A stretch of 11,067 bases of DNA, from NCBI GenBank assembly GCA_031362405.1, contig JANLSO010000158.1:1-11067 (forward strand). The letters are read 5' to 3'. Shown piece after piece: positions 1 through 6,179 of the stretch. This DNA is from JANLSO01 sp031362405. GTDB taxonomy: Bacteria > Actinomycetota > Thermoleophilia > Miltoncostaeales > Miltoncostaeaceae. Within the stretch, counting starts at the first letter, position 1, and each line of letters starts with the position of its first letter. The notes under the pieces were generated by a model. That model saw only the letters and a program-made list of their open reading frames with translations, was not told the origin of the DNA and made no database searches. A program made the position numbers and the translations under genes.

Positions 1-458
1 ATGGCGAGAATGATCGACAACCTCTGGTTGCGCGCTCCGTGGGCAGGTGTGCCCGTCTCGCGTGCGGCGAGGATGACTCCGAGGATCGCGATACCGAGGC
101 CCATGCTCTGTCTGATCCCCGGGCGCTCGCCGACCAGGATCCCCGCGAACACGGGTACCGCGGCGCCGACCGCGACGATCGGTGCGACGACGCTGATCGT
201 TCCGATCACCAGCGCCCGATAGAAAGCCGCGATCGAGGCGGCGCCCAGGGCCCCCGCGACGGCCGCGGCGATCACCGTCGGCGTCGTCGGGACGCCGCCA
301 CCCGTCGCAAGGACCAGCACGCCGGCCCCGAGAAGACCCGCGAGCTGGCTGACGAGGATCACCAACAGCATGGGCCGGCGGCGCGACTCGACGCCACCCA
401 GGAAATCGGCAAAACCCCACGCGACCGAAGCCGACAATGCGAACGCGACGGCGAGCAT
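1..458 (-). CDS. DMT-superfamily (EamA) transporter, partial (3' end outside window)
   Basis: This is a leftward reading frame starting at the ATG at 458 and staying open for 152 codons to base 1, so the C-terminal half is missing. The translation is strongly hydrophobic. It opens MLAVAFALSASVAWGFADFL, the usual start of an EamA repeat (short helix, then WGF near residues 14-16). Further hydrophobic segments lie near residues 31-52, 62-80 and 85-110, and the end of the first repeat reads GILVGERP. This matches the first of the two EamA domains of drug/metabolite exporters in the inner membrane; the substrate cannot be told. The start lies 2 bases after the stop of the upstream GntR gene, with no clear ribosome-binding site of its own, so the two are probably co-transcribed and translationally coupled. 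The regulator may therefore control this exporter. Family assignment is firm; substrate is unknown. Confidence 0.85.
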   Translation of the reverse strand, partial: MLAVAFALSASVAWGFADFLGGVESRRRPMLLVILVSQLAGLLGAGVLVLATGGGVPTTPTVIAAAVAGALGAASIAAFYRALVIGTISVVAPIVAVGAAVPVFAGILVGERPGIRQSMGLGIAILGVILAARETGTPAHGARNQRLSIILA

Positions 459-460
459 GG

Positions 461-1114
461 CTAACCGAGCGCTGCGGTGACGACCCGCCCGAGAGAGAGG
501 AAGTTTGCTTCCACCAGTTGACCCGCCCGTGCACCATCGCGCACCGCGCACGCCGCGATGATCGCCGCGTGGTCGCTCGCCGATTCGTCGGGTTCGAGCG
601 CGGAGAAGTGCAGGTAGTCGAGTCGACGCACCTTCGGCAACACGCGACTGAGCAGCAGCTCGAGCTCAGGATTGCCGGCCCGATCGACGAGCACCTTGTG
701 GAACCGTTCATCGGCGGCGATCGCCTCGACGACGTCACCCTCCTCGAGGGCGGCGGTGCGCTCGGCGTTCGCCCGCGTCATCGCGTCAAGATCGTCGTCG
801 GTTGCCGCGGGGGCGCCGAGCCGTGCGGCGAGACCCTGCATCGCCGCCACGACCACGAACGCGTGCGTCACCGCCTCCGCATCAACCGGAGCAACGCGGA
901 TGTACGAACCGGGAACAGACTCGATCAGGCCCTCGTCTTGAAGGCGCAAGAGCGCCTCGCGCACGGGGGTCCGACTCACCCCGAGGCGCTCGGCAAGCTC
1001 CGAATCGCGCACACGCTCACCCGGAGCAAGCGCCCCGTGGACGATCGCTCCGAGCAACTGGGAGTAGACCTCGCGGGCCAAGGATGTGCGCTGTACCTGT
1101 TGCATTGCATGCAA
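461..1114 (-). CDS. GntR-family transcriptional regulator, FadR/FCD subfamily
   Basis: The protein has 217 residues, typical of FCD regulators. The N-terminal winged helix covers about residues 10-75, with the GntR recognition signature VSRTPVREALLRLQDEGL at 46-63. The C-terminal all-helical FCD effector domain covers about 80-212. Metal-site positions of the FCD fold are visible as D135, H139 (ADERFH) and H182 (DHAAII). The fourth, normally His about 22 residues later, is Asn204. The TTG start at 1114 is chosen because a GAGGTGA ribosome-binding site lies 4 bases upstream of it; an in-frame ATG at 1105 is the alternative, possibly for a leaderless transcript. A perfect 12-bp palindrome covers both starts and suggests autoregulation. 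The DMT transporter follows after 2 bases. FCD regulators usually sense small carboxylates or similar metabolites; the ligand here is unknown. Confidence 0.93.
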   Translation of the reverse strand: MHAMQQVQRTSLAREVYSQLLGAIVHGALAPGERVRDSELAERLGVSRTPVREALLRLQDEGLIESVPGSYIRVAPVDAEAVTHAFVVVAAMQGLAARLGAPAATDDDLDAMTRANAERTAALEEGDVVEAIAADERFHKVLVDRAGNPELELLLSRVLPKVRRLDYLHFSALEPDESASDHAAIIAACAVRDGARAGQLVEANFLSLGRVVTAALG

Positions 1115-1115
1115 T
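1104..1115. promoter_or_regulatory. Probable GntR/FCD operator palindrome
   Basis: ATTGCATGCAAT is a perfect 12-bp inverted repeat lying over the alternative start codons of the GntR gene. It closely resembles the TTGTATACAA-like palindromes bound by many FCD-type GntR regulators (recalled from the family, not searched). On the minus strand it also overlaps TATATT, which could serve as a -10 element with transcription starting at or next to the ATG at 1105. Bound protein would block transcription of the regulator-transporter pair. Function is inferred from position and symmetry. Confidence 0.55.
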
Positions 1116-1118
1116 ATA

Positions 1119-1125
1119 TCACCTC
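1119..1125 (-). promoter_or_regulatory. Ribosome-binding site of the GntR gene
   Basis: The minus strand reads GAGGTGA followed by TATA and then TTG. This is the best Shine-Dalgarno match upstream of the gene and places the start at the TTG at 1114 rather than the ATG nine bases further on. Confidence 0.6.
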
Positions 1126-1209
1126 ACTGTCTCCGCGACCCGGGAGGCCCGGTGCCCGGGACGCAAAAACAGAACCGGAGCGTTTGCGGCGATGTCCGGG
1201 GCGCTGGGC

Positions 1210-1215
1210 TATCAT
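1210..1215 (+). promoter_or_regulatory. Possible -10 element of the CNNM gene
   Basis: TATCAT lies 25 bases upstream of the TTG start in the 126-bp divergent intergenic region. It resembles a -10 box, but no well-spaced -35 is visible (TTTGCG lies about 21 bases upstream), so this is weak. Confidence 0.25.
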
Positions 1216-1240
1216 CGCCGCGTGAAACAGTTAGGGGCTG

Positions 1241-2566
1241 TTGCTTAGCGCGGTCCAAATCTTCGCGGCACTTTTTCTTGTGCTGCTCAATGGCTTCTTC
1301 GTCGCGGCGGAGTTTGCGATCGCGCGCGTGCGCCTCACGCGTCTCGACCAGATGGCGCACGAAGGTCTGTCGAGCGCCGCCTTGGCGGCCCATCAGGCGC
1401 GTCAGATCGATCGCTACCTCGCGGCGTGTCAGCTCGGGATCACCCTGGCCAGCCTAGGACTGGGCTGGATTGGCGAACCCGCCTTCGCCCGGCTGTTCGA
1501 GCCTTTCTTCGAGCGCGTCGGCCTTGGAGCCGCGTCGTCGTCGATCACGGCGGGGATCATCGCCTTCACGATCATCACCGTCCTGCATGTGGTCGTCGGC
1601 GAGCTCGGCCCGAAGAACTTCGCGATCCGCCGCGCCGAAGGCACCGCCCGTGCGATCGCGCGCCCGCTCGAGTGGTTTCGCATCCTCGTTACGCCGTTCA
1701 TCTACCTGTTGAACGGCGCGGCCAACCGGATGATCCGTGTGTTCGGCATCGAGCCGGCCACGGAGGCCGAGCTGGCGTCGACCCCAGAGGATCTCCAGCG
1801 TCTCATCGCCCAGAGCGAAGAGGGTGGCGCCATCGAGCCCGAGGAAGCAGACATGCTCGAGGGCGTCTTCTCGCTCGGCGAGGGCACGGCGCGCGACATC
1901 ATGACGCCGCGGCCGGAGGTGCGTGATCTGTCTGCTGACCTTCCGGTGAGGGAGGCACTCATCGAGGCCCTCGCCACCCGGCACAGCCGTTTCCCGGTGA
2001 TGGGGTCAGATGGGGTCCTCGGGGTGGTCCACTTTGCCGACCTCGCCCGCGGCCTCATCGAACGTGGTGACGACACGCCCGTCGGCCAGGTGGTTGCCCC
2101 GGCGCTTTTCGTGCCGGAGACCCAGCCTCTTGATCAGCTCCTCAAGGATCTAAAGATCCGTCGCACTTCGCTGGCGGTGGTTCTCGACGAGTACGGCGAG
2201 ATGGCGGGCATCGTGACGGTTGAGGACATCATCGAGGAGATCGTCGGCGAGATCGACGACGAACGCGACCGCGGTCCCGCCGTCGACGAGTCACCCGACG
2301 GGCGCCTCATGGTGCGCGGACACGTCCCGCTCGAAGACCTTGCCGACTACGGCGTCGACGTCGAGGACGACGACGTCACCAGCGTCGGCGGGCTCGTCTT
2401 CATGCGCCTCGGCCGCCTGCCCCGTACCGGCGATTCCGTTGCCCAGGGCGGGTGGAGGTTCACCGTTGAGGCCACCCGGGGCACTCGTGTTGTCCTCGTC
2501 GCGATCGAGCCCGATACGTCTGTGCCCGAACCTGACCATTCGGGCGGGAGAAACGGCTCGCCTTAA
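1241..2566 (+). CDS. CNNM/CorC (HlyC) family membrane protein with DUF21 and CBS pair
   Basis: The protein has 441 residues, the normal length for bacterial CNNM/CorC proteins. The N-terminal DUF21 domain has about four hydrophobic segments (near residues 5-27, 60-80, 100-120 and 142-165) and the conserved GELGPKNFAIR at 120-130. Two CBS domains follow (about 218-272 and 283-340, the latter ending GIVTVEDIIEEIVGEI). The C-terminal CorC_HlyC domain is at about 352-424 (VTSVGGLVFMRLGRLPRTGD). CNNM proteins export or handle Mg2+ and related divalent cations, with the CBS pair binding adenine nucleotides; the older name 'hemolysin' is misleading. The TTG start at 1241 has AGGGG three bases upstream and places the first membrane helix at the N-terminus as expected. 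Its TAA overlaps the stop codon of the convergent PfkB gene. The family is certain; the transported ion is inferred. Confidence 0.95.
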   Translation: MLSAVQIFAALFLVLLNGFFVAAEFAIARVRLTRLDQMAHEGLSSAALAAHQARQIDRYLAACQLGITLASLGLGWIGEPAFARLFEPFFERVGLGAASSSITAGIIAFTIITVLHVVVGELGPKNFAIRRAEGTARAIARPLEWFRILVTPFIYLLNGAANRMIRVFGIEPATEAELASTPEDLQRLIAQSEEGGAIEPEEADMLEGVFSLGEGTARDIMTPRPEVRDLSADLPVREALIEALATRHSRFPVMGSDGVLGVVHFADLARGLIERGDDTPVGQVVAPALFVPETQPLDQLLKDLKIRRTSLAVVLDEYGEMAGIVTVEDIIEEIVGEIDDERDRGPAVDESPDGRLMVRGHVPLEDLADYGVDVEDDDVTSVGGLVFMRLGRLPRTGDSVAQGGWRFTVEATRGTRVVLVAIEPDTSVPEPDHSGGRNGSP

Positions 2567-3402
2567 GGCTCAACCCGCTGCGTGCCCAAGCCTCCGCGGC
2601 CCGTGACGCATGCCGCCCCGCAGAGGGCCCCGAGGTGGATCGCCCGGGCGAGGTCCCATCCGCGGGCGAGGCCAACTGTCAGGCCCGCCGCGAAGCTATC
2701 GCCGCAGCCGTAACTGTCGACCGGCGGTGCGGTAGGTGAAAGGGCGTTCCAGTGCTGGATGGGCGTGTCGTTCTCCCGCCACCAACCTCCCGTGCGGCCT
2801 TCTGTCCACACCTCGGCCGCGGGAGTAACGGGAAGGCTCGTCGCCTCGACCTCTTCGCGGTCGTCGTGGCTACTGCCGACCAGAACGTCCGCGCGCACAC
2901 TGGCCTCGCCGAGTGCTGCACCGCTGCGGGCGGTCACGACGAGCAGTGGTGCCCGCCGGCACGCGACCAACGTTTCCGGATCCTCACCGACGAAGTAGAC
3001 GGCGTCGTAGTCGACGAGATCGCTCCAGCCGAGGTCGTCGTTGATCTGAGGCTGCGGTACCCCACCGAGAACGGTGATCGAGCGGTCTCCGAGGTCGCCG
3101 ACCGCGCTCACCGAACGGGTCTGGGGGGCCGGGCGCACCGCGACGCGAACCTGCATACCGGTGGCGACCAGCACCTCGCGCGTACGCCGTGCCGTGTCGT
3201 CGTCGCCGAGGGCCGTGATGAACAGGCACTCGGCTCCGAGTCGGGCGACCTGCGCCGCCGCCACGGCTCCGCCCCCGCCCGGCTCCTCGATCCCGTCTTC
3301 GTAGATCGCGATGTTGCCGGGCGCCGGGAAATCGCCGCGCACGTGCGTGACCCACTCGGCATGACCGACCACCGCCACACGCGGGCGGCGGACTGTGCTC
3401 AC
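2563..3402 (-). CDS. PfkB-family carbohydrate/nucleoside kinase
   Basis: The protein has 279 residues, slightly short for the roughly 300-residue PfkB (ribokinase-like) family. The N-terminal substrate signature appears as a glycine run with PGGGGAVAAAQVARLG at 41-56. The C-terminal ATP/anion-hole signature is DSYGCGDSFAAGL at 229-241, with D235 the expected catalytic base. TGRGGLGTQ at 267-275 matches the family's closing adenine-loop region. It should phosphorylate a hydroxyl of a sugar or nucleoside in the cytoplasm; the substrate cannot be read from the sequence. The GTG start at 3402 overlaps the serS stop in GTGA (4 bases), so translation is probably coupled to serS. The TAA stop overlaps that of the convergent CNNM gene. 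The family is firm. Confidence 0.92.
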   Translation of the reverse strand: MSTVRRPRVAVVGHAEWVTHVRGDFPAPGNIAIYEDGIEEPGGGGAVAAAQVARLGAECLFITALGDDDTARRTREVLVATGMQVRVAVRPAPQTRSVSAVGDLGDRSITVLGGVPQPQINDDLGWSDLVDYDAVYFVGEDPETLVACRRAPLLVVTARSGAALGEASVRADVLVGSSHDDREEVEATSLPVTPAAEVWTEGRTGGWWRENDTPIQHWNALSPTAPPVDSYGCGDSFAAGLTVGLARGWDLARAIHLGALCGAACVTGRGGLGTQRVEP

Positions 3403-4658
3403 CGCGGTACGAGCTCCCGCGGGGCGCCGAACCCGTGCAGCACCTCGGGGATCGCCACGCTGCCGTCTTCACGCTGATGGGTCTCGAGAATGGCGATGAT
3501 CGTCCGCCCGAGGGCCATTGCGGTGCCGTTGAGCGTGTGGACCATCTCCGTCGACTTGCCACGCTTCACGCGGCAGTTGAGCCGTCGCGCCTGGTAGTCG
3601 GTGCAGTTCGAGCTGGAGGTCACCTCGCGGTAGCGACCCTGCCCGGCCATCCACGCCTCGCAGTCGAACTTACGCGCTGCTGATGCGCCGAGATCCCCGA
3701 GGGCGATGTCGACGACGCGATACACGAGGCCGAGGGCTTGAAGGATCTCCTCCTGCATCGCCAGCAGGCGCAGATGCTCGGCGTCAGACTCTTCCGGGAG
3801 CACGAACGAGAACATCTCGACCTTCTCGAACTGGTGCACGCGGAAGATGCCGCGGGTGTCCTTGCCCGCCGCGCCGGCTTCGCGACGAAAGCAGGTGGAG
3901 GTTCCGGCGTACCGGGCGGGCACGTCGCCTTCGGCCATCACGTGGCCCATGTGCAGACCGGCGAGGGGCACCTCCGAGGTTCCCACCAGGTAGAGGTCGT
4001 CGTCGGCCAGGCGGTAGATCGACTGCCGGTCGGTCGGGAAGAAGCCGGTGCCGTACATGGCTTCTTCGCGCACCATCACCGGAGGGATCACGGGTGTGAA
4101 GCCGCGCTGGTCGAGCAAGTCGATGGTGAAGCTCACGAGGGCCAGCTGCACTCGGGCCAGCGCCCCGGTGATGTATGCGAACCGCGCCCCGGAGATCTTG
4201 GTGGCCTGCTCGATGTTCAGCCCGCCGACACCGACACCCAGCTCGACGTGGTCGCGCGCGGTGAAACCGAACGCGGGCGGCTCACCGACCTTGCGCAGTT
4301 CGACGGCGTCGTCTTCGCCGCCCTGTGGGGCATCCTCGCCGAGGTTCGGCAGACCGAGCATCAGCTCGTCGCGGCGCGCCTCGAGGCTCGCAAGGATGCC
4401 TTCATCGGTCGTGAGCGCTTCGCCCAGGGCACGCGCGGCCTCTTCCTCGGCCGAGCTGTCGCGGCCGGCCTTTCGGGCCTCGCCGACCCTCTTGGAAATG
4501 AGGGTGCGTTCGGCCCGGGTCGTCTCGACTCGCTGACGGACGGCGCGGGCGTCGCCGTCGAGGCCGATGACCTCATCGAGGGCGGCATCGGCGCCACGCC
4601 GAGCGAGAGCGGCCCGGACCCGATCGGTCTCGGAGCGAATGAGGCGAATATCGAGCAC
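3399..4658 (-). CDS. serS: Seryl-tRNA synthetase
   Basis: This 419-residue class II synthetase charges tRNA-Ser (and tRNA-Sec where present) with serine in the cytoplasm. Residues 1-105 form the N-terminal tRNA-binding coiled-coil arm (charged helices between about 35 and 100). The catalytic core follows: TSE at 227-229 in the serine pocket, motif 2 at about 254-281 (TCFRREAG then FRVHQFEKVEMF), FDCEAWM at 331-337, EVTSSSNCTDYQARR at 345-359, and motif 3 at about 377-395 with NGTAMALGRTIIAILETHQ. All hallmark elements are intact and length is normal. The GTG start at 4658 shares one base with the STAS stop codon (TAGTG) and has no Shine-Dalgarno of its own, so initiation probably depends on coupling to STAS translation. 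The following PfkB gene overlaps by 4 bases. Confidence 0.98.
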   Translation of the reverse strand: MLDIRLIRSETDRVRAALARRGADAALDEVIGLDGDARAVRQRVETTRAERTLISKRVGEARKAGRDSSAEEEAARALGEALTTDEGILASLEARRDELMLGLPNLGEDAPQGGEDDAVELRKVGEPPAFGFTARDHVELGVGVGGLNIEQATKISGARFAYITGALARVQLALVSFTIDLLDQRGFTPVIPPVMVREEAMYGTGFFPTDRQSIYRLADDDLYLVGTSEVPLAGLHMGHVMAEGDVPARYAGTSTCFRREAGAAGKDTRGIFRVHQFEKVEMFSFVLPEESDAEHLRLLAMQEEILQALGLVYRVVDIALGDLGASAARKFDCEAWMAGQGRYREVTSSSNCTDYQARRLNCRVKRGKSTEMVHTLNGTAMALGRTIIAILETHQREDGSVAIPEVLHGFGAPRELVPR

Positions 4659-5023
4659 TAGGAGGTTTCTTGCTCTTCTCGTTCCGCGTCGAGCGCGGTC
4701 TCAACGGCGGCCTGCGTCTCGCCAAAGACGAACGCGCGCCGCAAGCCGGAGATCTCGAACACCCGTCGCAGACGCCGCTCGGGGCAAACAAGGCCGAGCT
4801 GTCCGTCGGTGTCGCGCGACTGGTTCAGGAGGCTCACGAGCGCACCGAGGCCGGAGGAGTCAAGCAGCGACACGGCCGACAGGTCGATCACCAATCGCGT
4901 CTGGCGGGGGTCGAAGCGTTCCAGTTCCTGGCGAAAGCCCGCGACCGTGTAGATGTCGAGTTCACCGTCGAGCGCGATCGCCACGTGATCGGCGCCCTCG
5001 GTGATCACGACATCGAGGCCCAT
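4658..5023 (-). CDS. STAS-domain anti-anti-sigma factor (SpoIIAA/RsbV type)
   Basis: A single STAS domain of 121 residues, the normal size for SpoIIAA/RsbV anti-sigma factor antagonists. The central motif LVIDLSAVSLLDSSGLGALV spans 44-63. DSSGLG at 55-60 carries the conserved serine phosphorylated by anti-sigma kinases; S56 is the likelier site by analogy. Unphosphorylated, such a protein would bind an anti-sigma kinase and free its sigma factor. A SpoIIE-type phosphatase that could reactivate it is encoded on the other strand about 1.1 kb away, but no kinase or sigma gene is visible here. The ATG at 5023 has a G-rich stretch (GGGGG) just upstream. It lies 48 bases after the cytochrome gene and shares one base with serS. 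The C-terminal tail (about 112-121) is acidic and probably disordered. Confidence 0.93.
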   Translation of the reverse strand: MGLDVVITEGADHVAIALDGELDIYTVAGFRQELERFDPRQTRLVIDLSAVSLLDSSGLGALVSLLNQSRDTDGQLGLVCPERRLRRVFEISGLRRAFVFGETQAAVETALDAEREEQETS

Positions 5024-5070
5024 GCCCCCAGCTTACCCGGGTGGCACGGGCCCCGAAACACGCGATGGGG

Positions 5071-5532
5071 CTACTGGAGGCTGAGGACGTACGCGACGAC
5101 GTTGTCTTCGTCAGTTCCTGTGACGAGACCCGCGGGCATTGCGCCCTTGCCGGCTCCGATGATCGTCCGGATCGCCGTCTCATCGACACCGCGTCCGGAC
5201 AGCTGCGGTCCGATGCCGCCTGCTTCCTTGCCGTCGCCTGCGTGGCAGCCCGCGCAGCCTTTGCCCTGGAACACGGCGAGCCCCGCCGTGGCATCGCCTC
5301 CGCCGCCACCGGCGGGAGGGGTCTTTCCGGTTTCGGTCGCCGGTGGGGGCGTGGCCGCAGGAGCCGTGATTGTTTTCCCGGTCGAGTCGGTTTCCAGAGC
5401 GGTGTTGGCCACGGTCTTCGCGCCGGCAGGGGTCTTGGCTTCGCTTGCGTCGGAGCCGCCACACCCGGCGGCGATCACGCCACCGACCGCGACGATCGCG
5501 ATCACGGCGGCGAGAGATTTGATGCGCTTCAC
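5071..5532 (-). CDS. Class I cytochrome c, probable lipoprotein
   Basis: The protein has 153 residues starting at the GTG at 5532, chosen because AGGAG lies 9 bases upstream; a TTG at 5559 would add nine residues ahead of the signal peptide. The N-terminus is basic (KRIK), then hydrophobic, then AAGCGG with Cys24 as the likely lipidated residue, although the -3 residue (Ala) is not ideal for a lipobox. Residues 25-80 are a low-complexity Ala/Thr/Pro/Gly linker. The haem domain (about 80-153) has CAGCH at 93-97 and a Met axial ligand at about 132 (GAMPAGL). It should be anchored outside the cytoplasmic membrane and carry electrons in respiration, partner unknown. A good sigma-70-like promoter lies upstream, and the gene is divergent from the carbonic anhydrase homologue. 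Confidence 0.9.
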   Translation of the reverse strand: MKRIKSLAAVIAIVAVGGVIAAGCGGSDASEAKTPAGAKTVANTALETDSTGKTITAPAATPPPATETGKTPPAGGGGGDATAGLAVFQGKGCAGCHAGDGKEAGGIGPQLSGRGVDETAIRTIIGAGKGAMPAGLVTGTDEDNVVAYVLSLQ

Positions 5533-5541
5533 GGTGCGACT

Positions 5542-5546
5542 CTCCT
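5542..5546 (-). promoter_or_regulatory. Ribosome-binding site deciding the cytochrome c start
   Basis: The minus strand reads AGGAG nine bases before GTG at 5532. It supports the shorter protein, which begins directly with a lipoprotein signal peptide. Confidence 0.65.
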
Positions 5547-5568
5547 GGTAGCTCGACAACTCGGTCCG

Positions 5569-5597
5569 ATATTAGGGGCTGATGCACCCGCCGTCAG
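5569..5597 (-). promoter_or_regulatory. Probable sigma-70-type promoter of the cytochrome c gene
   Basis: The minus strand has CTGACG (5597-5592), a 17-base spacer, and TAATAT (5574-5569). The -35 matches TTGACA at four of six positions and the -10 is near consensus. Predicted transcription start is near 5562, giving a leader of about 30 bases before GTG at 5532. It may also drive STAS, serS and the PfkB kinase. Not experimentally known. Confidence 0.5.
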
Positions 5598-5642
5598 GGC
5601 CCGGGCCGTCGCGGCGGACGTCTGACCCCTGCCGCGTGGCAT

Positions 5643-6179
5643 ATGACATCCACCTCGGGTACCGTCGGTCGCGTGATCCGCACGTTCGAGGGGTTCCATC
5701 CCCAGCTCGGGCCAGGATCGTTCGTCGATGACGCCGCGGTCGTGAGCGGGCGTGTGCATCTCGGGGCGCGATCCTCCGTTTGGCCGTGCGCGGTCATTCG
5801 CGGGGACACCGACACGATCGCAATCGGTGATGACACGAATGTCCAAGATGGTGCCGTGCTGCATGCCGACGCCGGGGTGCCGTGCACCGTCGGGAATCGG
5901 GTGACCATCGGCCATCGCGCGATCGTTCACGGCTGCATCGTCGCCGCCGACGTGCTGATCGGGATGGGCGCGATCGTCATGAACCACGCGGCTATCGGCG
6001 AGCATTCGATGGTTGCCGCGGGGGCCCTCGTGCCCGAGGGGGCCATCGTTCCGCCTGGGTCGCTGGTGGTCGGCATTCCCGGCCGGATCGTACGGGAGAC
6101 CACCGACGGCGAGCGCACCGCGATCGTCACCTCCGCGGCCCACTACGTCGCGATGATCGCGCGGCACCGTGGCCACTGA
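5643..6179 (+). CDS. Gamma-carbonic-anhydrase family protein (left-handed beta-helix)
   Basis: The protein has 178 residues and the hexapeptide-repeat pattern of a left-handed beta-helix throughout. Active-site residues of the gamma class are all visible: RGD at 53-55, N66 and Q68 (NVQDG), and three zinc histidines H74 (VLHAD), H91 and H96 (GHRAIVHGC, five apart as in the family). It lacks the acidic loop of archaeal Cam and is YrdA/PaaY-like, so CO2 hydration is possible but unproven; many such homologues have other or unknown roles. The ATG at 5643 is the longest start. The GTG at 5673 may be the true one, because family members begin IRxFxGxxPxL exactly there (IRTFEGFHPQL); neither has a clear ribosome-binding site. 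It overlaps the downstream SpoIIE-type gene by 11 bases. Confidence 0.9.
   Translation: MTSTSGTVGRVIRTFEGFHPQLGPGSFVDDAAVVSGRVHLGARSSVWPCAVIRGDTDTIAIGDDTNVQDGAVLHADAGVPCTVGNRVTIGHRAIVHGCIVAADVLIGMGAIVMNHAAIGEHSMVAAGALVPEGAIVPPGSLVVGIPGRIVRETTDGERTAIVTSAAHYVAMIARHRGH

Noticed and set aside
1139..1160. Two CCCGGG copies forming a possible hairpin upstream of the CNNM gene
   Set aside because: Short GC-only palindromes are frequent by chance in this composition, and position gives no clear role.
437..1225. A 262-codon plus-strand frame opposite the GntR gene
   Set aside because: Its translation is arginine-rich without recognisable motifs, while the minus strand encodes a clear GntR regulator. 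It is an antisense shadow typical of high-GC DNA.
3738..4661. A 307-codon plus-strand frame opposite serS
   Set aside because: The minus strand encodes an intact seryl-tRNA synthetase with all class II motifs; the opposite frame is a codon-bias shadow.
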